Source of the DNA: Alphaproteobacteria bacterium
GTDB lineage: Bacteria > Pseudomonadota > Alphaproteobacteria > UBA6615
Length of the DNA stretch: 5,839 nucleotides
NCBI GenBank assembly: GCA_029243445.1
Contig: JAQWSA010000123.1
Span: 1 to 5,839, forward strand
Direction of reading: 5' to 3'
Below the pieces are notes generated by a model. The model did no database searches. It saw only the letters and a list, made by a program, of their open reading frames with translations, and had not been told where the DNA came from. A program made the translations under genes and the position numbers. This document shows positions 1-5,405 of the stretch, piece by piece; position 1 is the first letter of the stretch; each line of letters begins with the position of its first letter.

Positions 1-367
1 GATTACCTTCTTCTGGATTCATTATCGGACCGATTTGTCGTAAATCGGCAAATTCAACATCTGAATTAGATGATATATTGTCTTTAGGGCGATCTAAATG
101 GCTAATATCTATACTAAAATAGCTTCTTTGACCTATCAAGCCAAGCAGAATGGGTTGGTTTTTACCGTTCGAAAAAGCATTTAAATGCTCTAAATCTAAG
201 CATGCCATAGAGATTTTGTCTCCATGGGTGAACAAGTTCTGATTTCTCCAAACAGGTAGTATTTTACTTTCTGGGTTATTAAGCTGCTCAGTAACCCATT
301 TTTTATCTGAACGCTGGTTAGCTGCACGATCAAGACTTATTGTGGCATAGAAATTTTTGCGGGACAT
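1..367 (-). CDS. nudC: NAD+ diphosphatase (NADH pyrophosphatase) NudC, N-terminal part, cut by the window edge
   Basis: Reading the minus strand from the ATG at 367-365 gives 122 codons without a stop up to the left edge. The protein starts MSRKNFYATISLDRAANQR and contains ILPVWRNQNLF (about 36-46), LLGLIGQRSYFSID (about 74-87) and FADLRQIGPIMNPEE (about 106-120). The L-D-R block, the 'lPVWr' strand and the 'FaDLR..gp...peE' block are those of the NUDIX-like N-terminal domain of NudC. The zinc ribbon and the catalytic Nudix box lie beyond the window and cannot be checked. NudC enzymes hydrolyse NAD(H) to NMN(H) and AMP, and in some bacteria also remove NAD caps from RNA. The start is chosen because it opens the conserved domain at the usual distance. 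No good Shine-Dalgarno is seen, only a weak AACGG about 5 nt upstream, next to a strong inverted repeat. The gene diverges from ffs/dnaX. Family call is fairly sure; activity is inferred. Confidence 0.83.
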   Translation of the reverse strand, partial: MSRKNFYATISLDRAANQRSDKKWVTEQLNNPESKILPVWRNQNLFTHGDKISMACLDLEHLNAFSNGKNQPILLGLIGQRSYFSIDISHLDRPKDNISSNSDVEFADLRQIGPIMNPEEGN

Positions 368-383
368 ATTAAAACCGTTTTTG

Positions 384-430
384 ATATTAAGTGTTATATC
401 TAATAGATTACTAGATATAACACTTAATAT
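384..430. repeat. Perfect 19-bp inverted repeat with a 9-nt centre, in front of nudC
   Basis: Left arm ATATTAAGTGTTATATCTA (384-402) is the exact reverse complement of 412-430; the 9 nt between are ATAGATTAC. One G-T and one T-A pair can extend it outward. It lies 16 nt upstream of the nudC start, so on the minus strand it would form an AT-rich hairpin in the nudC leader or act as a dimer-binding operator. It is not followed by a clean T-run in either direction, so it is not a classical intrinsic terminator. Function unknown. Confidence 0.85.
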
Positions 431-477
431 TATTTATTAATGGTATTTTTAAAAGTAAATTCATTTTTACTAAACAC

Positions 478-505
478 TTACCCCTGATGAGCAATCTGTT
501 ATAGT
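478..505 (+). promoter_or_regulatory. Probable sigma-70 type promoter of ffs
   Basis: TATAGT at 500-505 matches five of six bases of the -10 consensus and lies 6-7 nt before the expected 5' end of the SRP RNA at 511-512. TTACCC at 478-483, 16 nt upstream, is a weak -35. The position relative to a stable RNA start makes the -10 call reasonable; the -35 is uncertain. It may also drive dnaX by read-through. Inferred from sequence only. Confidence 0.5.
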
Positions 506-510
506 AACCG

Positions 511-607
511 AGGAAGGTCGGGCGGACGGGCCTCTCGCCAACCCGGTCAGATCCGGAAGGAAGCAGCCGTAACGAGTTTAGCCTGGGTCGTTTTAACCGG
601 CCTTCCA
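511..607 (+). ncRNA. ffs: Signal recognition particle RNA, small bacterial (4.5S) type
   Basis: The domain IV core at 545-568 is unmistakable: GGTCAG, then a CC-GGAA-GG tetraloop hairpin (553-560), then AAGCAGCC. The ends close as a long stem: GGAAGGTCGG (512-521) pairs with CCGGCCTTCC (597-606) with one G-U pair. At about 95-97 nt with no Alu domain it is the short form found in most Gram-negative bacteria. It binds Ffh and, with FtsY, delivers ribosomes making membrane proteins to the translocon. One base is odd: the 5' side of the symmetric internal loop reads CAGA (548-551) rather than the usual CAGG. The closing stem is followed by ACTTTTAT, which might give weak termination, but 43 nt later dnaX begins on the same strand, a neighbour pairing common in bacteria. 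Exact ends are estimated from the stem. Confidence 0.95.
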
Positions 608-650
608 CTTTTATCCCAGCCACTCCTAAACATGGAGCTCGCAATAACTG

Positions 651-2639
651 ATGTATTCTGACTCCAAAAAACCGGAGCCTAAAGGCTCCAAAGAAGATGA
701 TATCTCGGGAAATGCCAGAGATGTAAATGATACGGTTGATGGTAGCCCTACTACAACGGATAAAAACCAATCTAGCTTTTTAGATGAATCCGATTCTGAT
801 TCCTTACCAGATGAACGTTTATCTAATAATGAACCTAAAATAGATTATGTTGTTTTAGCGCGTAAATATCGTCCACAAAATTTTAGCGAACTAATTGGCC
901 AAAACTCTTTGGTTCAGACGTTTACCAACGCTTTTAATTTAGACCGTGTAGCCCATGCTTTTATTTTAACGGGTGTCCGAGGGGTAGGTAAGACTACTAC
1001 TGCGCGTATTATTGCTAAGTGTTTAAACGCCACCAATGGCCCAACCATAAACCCATCCATTGATGATGAGCAATGTTTAGCTATAGCAGAAGACCGCCAC
1101 CCTGATGTTATAGAGGTTGATGCAGCTAGTCGGACTGGGGTGGATGATATTCGGGAGATATTGGACGGCGTTCCCTATAGGCCGGTATTTGGTAGATATA
1201 AAGTATATATCATAGATGAAGTACACATGCTGTCGCGTAATGCATTTAATGCTCTTTTAAAGACATTGGAGGAGCCTCCTGGCCATGTGAAGTTTATATT
1301 TGCTACCACAGAAATTAGAAAAGTGCCTGTTACAGTTCTTTCTAGATGCCAACGCTTTGATTTAAGAAGGGTTGATGCAGAACAATTATTAAATCACTTT
1401 ACCAACATAGCGTCTCAGGAATCAGCCTGTATAGAGGAAGGTGCACTGCGAATTATCGCTCGTGCTGCAGATGGATCAGTTCGGGATGGTCTTTCCCTCT
1501 TAGATCAAGCTATAGCTGCATATGGTTCTGATGGCTCGACAGCTACTGAATCAGATGTAAGTCAAATGTTGGGGTTGGCAGATATTAATGCGGTATATGA
1601 TTTATTTGACTCAGTAATGGCCGGTAGTACTGATGATGCTCTCGCTAAATTAGGTCAACTTTATGAATCAGGAGCTGATCCTATTACGATATTAGAGGAT
1701 ATGCTTAGACTTAGTCACTGGCTGACTAGAATTAAATTAATTCCTCAAACAGCTGATGGTAAAACTGTATCTGAGGTAGAAAGAGTTCGAGGAATAAAAT
1801 TATCTAACCAATTATCAGTGTCTGTTTTATCAAGATCCTGGCAAATTTTACTTAAGGGAATAGACGAAGCAAAACGTGCGCCGATAGCTTTTCAGGCAGT
1901 TGAAATGATCTTGATTCGACTATGTTATACGTCTAATTTACCTACACCGGCTGATATTATAAACAGCTTAGAAAAAGAAAATAAAAATATTGATTCATCA
2001 ATTATACATCACACTCACTCAGGGGAGGGCAATGATAAAATTAAAACTCAAATGTCCAATCCCGTTATTGAAGAAATTTCTAATTTACCAGAGGATTATG
2101 AGATAGCTCCGTCTGATTCTAAACCAATCGTAGGATCATTAGGTGGTTCGACTGAATTAAAAACATTACAGCAAGAAATCAATAAAACGGACCAAGACCC
2201 TATTAATTTTCGTGATTTTATTAATTTATTTAGTAAAAAACGTGAAATACAAATAAGTAATCACTTATATGCGAATGTTCATCTTGTGGCCTATGAAGCT
2301 GGTCGTTTAGAATTCAGACCGAACGATTTAGCACCAGGTAACTTGGCTGGTGAAATTTTGAATCATTTACGTACGTGGCAGGGTTCTTATTGGACGGTTA
2401 GCGTGTCAGGTGAAGAGGGTGATCCAACTTTGCTAGAACAAGATTCTATGAAAGATAATATTCAAAAGCAGGTGGCAGCAAAAAATCCTGTAGTAAATGC
2501 AGCTTTAGAAATGTTTTCTGGTTCAAGAATAGAGCGTGTTATTACCAGACAGACACTCGATTCTGCATTAGCAGCTGATGAGAATGGTAACCCAGGTTTA
2601 AATGATAGTGACTATATTGACGAGGATAATGAGTTATGA
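651..2639 (+). CDS. dnaX: DNA polymerase III subunit gamma/tau
   Basis: 662-residue clamp-loader ATPase that loads the beta clamp and, through tau, ties the polymerase core and helicase together at the fork. Seen in order: acidic, Ser/Asp-rich N-terminal extension (1-65); conserved start VVLARKYRPQNFSELIGQ (67-84); Walker A GVRGVGKTT (108-116); Walker B/DExH-like IIDEVH (187-192); sensor 1 FATTE (217-221); SRC arginine finger (231-233); sensor 2 GSVRDGLSLLDQ (275-286); collar domain III (about 253-430); a polar linker (440-517); and an alphaproteobacterial-type tau domain (518-632) ending in an acidic tail. The zinc module between Walker A and DAASRTGVDD is degenerate: only Cys124 and Cys142 remain of the usual Cys set. 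The ATG at 651 has GGAG at 634-637, 13 nt upstream, and no other in-frame ATG precedes the conserved domain. The stop overlaps ybaB by ATGA. No A-AAA-AAG frameshift site in frame was seen, so a separate gamma form is not predicted. Confidence 0.97.
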   Translation: MYSDSKKPEPKGSKEDDISGNARDVNDTVDGSPTTTDKNQSSFLDESDSDSLPDERLSNNEPKIDYVVLARKYRPQNFSELIGQNSLVQTFTNAFNLDRVAHAFILTGVRGVGKTTTARIIAKCLNATNGPTINPSIDDEQCLAIAEDRHPDVIEVDAASRTGVDDIREILDGVPYRPVFGRYKVYIIDEVHMLSRNAFNALLKTLEEPPGHVKFIFATTEIRKVPVTVLSRCQRFDLRRVDAEQLLNHFTNIASQESACIEEGALRIIARAADGSVRDGLSLLDQAIAAYGSDGSTATESDVSQMLGLADINAVYDLFDSVMAGSTDDALAKLGQLYESGADPITILEDMLRLSHWLTRIKLIPQTADGKTVSEVERVRGIKLSNQLSVSVLSRSWQILLKGIDEAKRAPIAFQAVEMILIRLCYTSNLPTPADIINSLEKENKNIDSSIIHHTHSGEGNDKIKTQMSNPVIEEISNLPEDYEIAPSDSKPIVGSLGGSTELKTLQQEINKTDQDPINFRDFINLFSKKREIQISNHLYANVHLVAYEAGRLEFRPNDLAPGNLAGEILNHLRTWQGSYWTVSVSGEEGDPTLLEQDSMKDNIQKQVAAKNPVVNAALEMFSGSRIERVITRQTLDSALAADENGNPGLNDSDYIDEDNEL

Positions 2640-2962
2640 AAAACATTAGCCAGATGCTCAAACAAGCACAGCAAATGCAATCAAAAATGGCAGAGATGCA
2701 GGAACAGTTAGCAGATACATTAGTTGATGGAGTTTCTGGCGCAGGTCTTGTTAAAGTAATTTTAAATTGTAAGGGAGAAATGAAGTCAATAAAATTAGAT
2801 CCATCTCTGTTAAACCCACTTGAAAACGAAATACTGGAAGATTTGATAATTGCCGCCTACGCTGACGCTAAGTCCAAATCGGAGGCTAGATCAGCAGAGG
2901 CTATGAAAGAGTTAACAGGTGGAATTGAATTACCTCCCGGTATGAATCTGCCTTTTAGTTGA
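2636..2962 (+). CDS. ybaB: Nucleoid-associated protein, YbaB/EbfC family
   Basis: 108 residues, the usual family length. The N-terminal helix is rich in Met, Gln and Lys (MKNISQMLKQAQQMQSKM, then AEMQEQLA), followed by a small sheet with VDGVSGAGLVKVILNCKGEMKSIKLDPSLL (in the 30-60 region) and a C-terminal helix (EDLIIAAYADAKSKSEARSAE) ending in the Gly/Pro-rich GGIELPPGMNLPF. This is the YbaB fold: a tweezer-like dimer that binds DNA and helps shape the nucleoid; EbfC in Borrelia regulates genes. The start is fixed by ATGA overlap with the dnaX stop and by GAGGA at 2622-2626, 9 nt upstream, so it is translationally coupled to dnaX. recR follows after 25 nt, the standard dnaX-ybaB-recR order. 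The role in recombination is suggested only by context. Confidence 0.96.
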   Translation: MKNISQMLKQAQQMQSKMAEMQEQLADTLVDGVSGAGLVKVILNCKGEMKSIKLDPSLLNPLENEILEDLIIAAYADAKSKSEARSAEAMKELTGGIELPPGMNLPFS

Positions 2963-2987
2963 ATTAATTTAGGTTTATTTGTAATAG

Positions 2988-3581
2988 ATGAGTGTACCAG
3001 AGATAGATCGTTTAGTTGAATTGCTAGCCAAACTTCCAGGTTTGGGGCCACGTTCTGCCCGCAGAGCCGCTTTGCATTTAATCAAGAGACCAGGCCAGTT
3101 AATGGCTCCATTAGCTAGCTCTTTGTCTTCTACCGCGGCGACTATCACAACCTGTAGATCATGTGGCAACGTTGATACTTCCGATCCATGTGGTATTTGT
3201 GATAATCCGGAAAGAGACTTATCTATTATATGCGTTGTGGAGGAGATTGCTGATTTATGGGCCATAGAACGGACTGGTGTATACAAAGGTTTATATCATG
3301 TATTAGGCGGAACATTATCGGCGCTGGATGGTGTGGGTCCTGAAGATCTTAATATAGGAAAATTAGTTATACGTGCTGGAAATCAGGAGGTTTTAGAGAT
3401 TGTGCTAGCAACTAACGCCACAGTATCTGGGCAAACGACAGCACATTACATTCAAGAAAAACTGCTATCCTTGAACATTAAGGTTTCGCGTCTTGCCCAT
3501 GGTGTGCCTGTTGGGGGAGAACTTGATTATTTAGATGATGGTACGTTGACCGCTGCAATGAATAGTCGTCGTCTTTTATGA
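2988..3581 (+). CDS. recR: Recombination mediator protein RecR
   Basis: 197 residues, close to the 201 of E. coli RecR. A helix-hairpin-helix region opens the protein ([20 protein letters not shown], about 9-28). A four-cysteine zinc finger follows with Cys56, Cys59, Cys68 and Cys71 (CRSCG...DPCGIC). A Toprim domain starts at [15 protein letters not shown] (80-94) and runs through [19 protein letters not shown] (103-121). The C-terminal part has the family's [22 protein letters not shown] block. All hallmark residues are present, so it should be functional. RecR works with RecO and RecF to replace SSB by RecA on gapped DNA. It follows ybaB by 25 nt in the same direction and is probably the last gene of the dnaX transcript. 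Its own ribosome site is weak: only AGG at 2971-2973, 14 nt from the ATG. Confidence 0.97.
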   Translation: MSVPEIDRLVELLAKLPGLGPRSARRAALHLIKRPGQLMAPLASSLSSTAATITTCRSCGNVDTSDPCGICDNPERDLSIICVVEEIADLWAIERTGVYKGLYHVLGGTLSALDGVGPEDLNIGKLVIRAGNQEVLEIVLATNATVSGQTTAHYIQEKLLSLNIKVSRLAHGVPVGGELDYLDDGTLTAAMNSRRLL

Positions 3582-3604
3582 AAATATGATAGTTAGTTAT
3601 AACT
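3582..3604. other. Convergent 23-nt gap between recR and rmuC with a 10-nt palindrome
   Basis: Only 23 nt separate the recR stop from the rmuC stop on the other strand. They hold one perfect palindrome, AGTTATAACT (3595-3604), which is short and AT-rich. No GC-rich hairpin with a T-run is visible, so neither transcript has an obvious intrinsic terminator here. The palindrome may be chance. Confidence 0.4.
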
Positions 3605-4708
3605 TTAGTCCGGTTTTTGAATAGAAAATGTATCTATTAATGAAGAATCACTTTTGGGTGTATTTCCAATCTCAAGATCTTGGATGCGATCACCTCGTTT
3701 AGTTATTTTTTCTGTAGAAGTACGTACTTCCCTCATATCTTCCCCAGCCTGATCAAAGTGTCTTTGAAGGTTTGCCACCCGTTTATCAAGGCGTTGAACA
3801 TCAGTCATCATAGTTAAAATTTCTTTTTGTATTATTCCAGCAGATTCTTTCATATTTACATCCTTAAGCACTGCACGAACGGTATTCAGAGTTGCCCATA
3901 AAGTAGTTGGTGACACTACGAAAACTTTAGCTAGGTAGGTTTTGTCAACTATCTCAGGAAAATTAGCATGAAGCTCAGCATAAACTGCTTCTGAAGGTAG
4001 AAACATTAATGCAGCATCTGCTGTTTCACCAGGAAGTATATATTTTTCAGAAATATCATTAACATGTTTCATTATATCGCTAGCAAAAGAACGTCCAGCA
4101 GATTTTTTGCTTTCATCAGACGAAGCATTCCTTAATGAGCGATATGATTCTAGAGGAAACTTTGCATCTATTATAATTGGGCCGGGTGGTTGTGGGAGGT
4201 CAAGTAAGCAATCTGCCCGTTTTCCATTGCTAAGTGTAGTTTGAAATTTATAATTTCCAGGAGGTAAAACAGAGGTAACTAAATTTTCTAGTTGAACTTC
4301 GCCAAAGGCACCTCGAGCCTGCTTGTTTGATAGAATGTCTTGTAGACCAATCATTTGTGAAGATAAGTCAGTTATATTTTTTTGCGCGGCATCAATTCTG
4401 ATTAATCTTTCTTTTAGCTCTTCAAGTGAAGACTTTTGACTATTAGTATTTTTTTCCAAAGTTTCATTTACTCTGGCAGCTGTCATCACTAGCTTTTCTT
4501 CTAAGAATTTAGCAAGAGCACGTTCTTGAGTTTGAAATTGCTGAGTAATTTGTGTTTGAGAAATGGCGTGAGACTCGGTTAGTTGCAGTAACCTCTCTGA
4601 TAAACCATTAACCTCACTGTTTTTATTAAGACGAAATACAACTACAGTTGTAGCTAAAGCTATAGCTAATCCAATTATAAAAACAATAAGAAGAAGAAAT
4701 ATGTCCAT
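3605..4708 (-). CDS. rmuC: RmuC family protein (predicted membrane-anchored DNA recombination protein)
   Basis: 367 residues from the ATG at 4708. Residues 1-25 (MDIFLLLIVFIIGLAIALAT onward) form one hydrophobic membrane anchor, followed by Arg and Lys, so the body should face the cytoplasm. Residues about 30-125 are Gln/Glu/Lys-rich and look like coiled coil. The RmuC core then starts with RGAFGEVQLENLV (132-144) and contains NGKRADCLLDLP and IIIDAKFPLESY. Glu137, Asp166, Asp181 and Lys183 fit the PD-(D/E)XK nuclease-like pattern known for this family. RmuC limits inversion between short inverted repeats in E. coli; its biochemical activity is poorly defined. The start was chosen over a TTG ten codons upstream because GAGGAGA sits 8 nt before this ATG and the anchor begins at once. 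The gene stands alone on this strand, convergent with recR and divergent from def. Confidence 0.95.
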   Translation of the reverse strand: MDIFLLLIVFIIGLAIALATTVVVFRLNKNSEVNGLSERLLQLTESHAISQTQITQQFQTQERALAKFLEEKLVMTAARVNETLEKNTNSQKSSLEELKERLIRIDAAQKNITDLSSQMIGLQDILSNKQARGAFGEVQLENLVTSVLPPGNYKFQTTLSNGKRADCLLDLPQPPGPIIIDAKFPLESYRSLRNASSDESKKSAGRSFASDIMKHVNDISEKYILPGETADAALMFLPSEAVYAELHANFPEIVDKTYLAKVFVVSPTTLWATLNTVRAVLKDVNMKESAGIIQKEILTMMTDVQRLDKRVANLQRHFDQAGEDMREVRTSTEKITKRGDRIQDLEIGNTPKSDSSLIDTFSIQKPD

Positions 4709-4716
4709 AGATAATG

Positions 4717-4723
4717 TCTCCTC
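4717..4723 (-). promoter_or_regulatory. Strong Shine-Dalgarno that fixes the rmuC start
   Basis: Read on the minus strand, 4723-4717 is GAGGAGA, 8 nt before the ATG at 4708-4706. This favours that ATG over the in-frame TTG at 4738-4736; starting at the TTG would place this site inside the coding sequence and add ten polar residues before the membrane segment. Confidence 0.8.
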
Positions 4724-4763
4724 ATAACATAATAGCAACTTATAAAACGATTCGGATGATATC

Positions 4764-4792
4764 TTGACGTAGCAGGACCAAGAACATAATTA
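4764..4792 (+). promoter_or_regulatory. Possible promoter of the def-fmt operon
   Basis: TTGACG at 4764-4769 is a good -35 match (five of six). Downstream there are two overlapping -10 choices: CATAAT at 4785-4790 (five of six, but a short 15-nt spacer) or TAATTA at 4787-4792 (weak match, ideal 17-nt spacer). Either would start transcription about 40 nt upstream of def. The opposite strand has TATAAG at 4744-4739, a possible -10 for rmuC with no convincing -35. Sequence-based guess only. Confidence 0.42.
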
Positions 4793-4796
4793 ACGG

Positions 4797-4812
4797 AAAT
4801 AAATATTTATTT
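4797..4812. repeat. Perfect 16-nt AT palindrome upstream of def
   Basis: AAATAAATATTTATTT equals its own reverse complement and has no spacer. It lies just downstream of the possible def promoter and 29 nt before the def ATG, so it would be within the 5' leader or an operator. Composition is only A and T, so chance is a real explanation in this AT-rich DNA. Confidence 0.5.
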
Positions 4813-4841
4813 AATTACTATAACTGAAAGGTCAGGCTGAG

Positions 4842-5360
4842 ATGGCACTTCTTCCTATAATATACGCCCCAGATAACCGTCTTAAGCTTAAATGCCAAGA
4901 AGTTCATAAAATTGATCAATCGGCATGTAAATTGATGGAGGATATGCTTGAGACTATGTATGCCGCTCCTGGAATAGGATTGTCAGCACCACAGGTAGGT
5001 GACAACAGACGTATACTAGTATGTGACATTGCCCGTGAAAAAGAAACTCCAAACCCGATGAAGATGGTTAACCCTAAGGTTATATGGTCATCAGATGAAA
5101 CTTTTCTTGCTGAAGAAGGATGTCTTAGTTTGCCGCAGCATTATGCAGAGGTTAAAAGACCTAAGGAAATTCGTGTAAAGTATATTGATGAAATTGGAAT
5201 TAACCACGAAGTAGCAGCCGATGGGCTACTTGCGGCTTGTATACAACACGAGATAGACCATTTAGATGGAATATTGTTTGTGGACTATTTATCGCCTCTT
5301 AGACGAAATATTATTTTGCGTAAGATGAAAAAATTAAAGCGACATAAGGAAGCGGCTTAG
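4842..5360 (+). CDS. def: Peptide deformylase
   Basis: 172 residues, normal for a bacterial type I deformylase. All three signature motifs are intact: GIGLSAPQVG (44-53, with Gln51), EEGCLSLP (91-98, metal ligand Cys94) and QHEIDHLDG (135-143, ligands His136 and His140, catalytic Glu137). The enzyme is a metal (usually Fe2+) hydrolase that removes the formyl group from the N-terminal Met of proteins as they leave the ribosome. The basic C-terminal helix (LRRNIILRKMKKLKRHK, about 153-169) matches the region known in E. coli Def to help dock at the ribosome exit; here this is inferred. ATG at 4842 is preceded by AAAGGT (4827-4832) at 9 nt. fmt follows 45 nt later on the same strand, the classic def-fmt pair. 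Confidence 0.97.
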   Translation: MALLPIIYAPDNRLKLKCQEVHKIDQSACKLMEDMLETMYAAPGIGLSAPQVGDNRRILVCDIAREKETPNPMKMVNPKVIWSSDETFLAEEGCLSLPQHYAEVKRPKEIRVKYIDEIGINHEVAADGLLAACIQHEIDHLDGILFVDYLSPLRRNIILRKMKKLKRHKEAA

Positions 5361-5405
5361 ATAACTTCATAAATAATTAGTTGATATGCCTTTTAGGACT
5401 AGCCT

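Noticed and set aside
384..430. Inverted repeat as an intrinsic terminator or insertion-sequence end
   Set aside because: The stem is AT-rich with no adjacent T-run, and there is no transposase or target duplication nearby.
411..770. Minus-strand open frame of 119 codons over the ffs gene and the start of dnaX
   Set aside because: It lies opposite the SRP RNA and dnaX, shows no recognisable protein motif, and its sequence is explained by those features.
1971..1991. A-rich stretch in the dnaX linker as a possible frameshift site making gamma
   Set aside because: The in-frame codons are GAA AAA GAA AAT AAA AAT, with no X-XXY-YYZ heptamer in the right phase and no obvious downstream stem.
2235..2241. 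A6C run in dnaX as a slippery heptamer
   Set aside because: The frame is AAA AAA CGT, the wrong phase for a -1 slip, and it falls inside the C-terminal tau domain rather than before it.
2857..3051. Minus-strand open frame of 64 codons opposite the ybaB end and recR start
   Set aside because: It is antisense to two well-supported genes and has no family features.
2975..3286. Minus-strand open frame of 103 codons opposite recR
   Set aside because: recR is complete with all its motifs on the plus strand; this frame is its shadow.
4709..4738. Upstream TTG start for rmuC adding ten residues
   Set aside because: A strong GAGGAGA site directly precedes the downstream ATG, and the added residues would precede the membrane anchor without family support.
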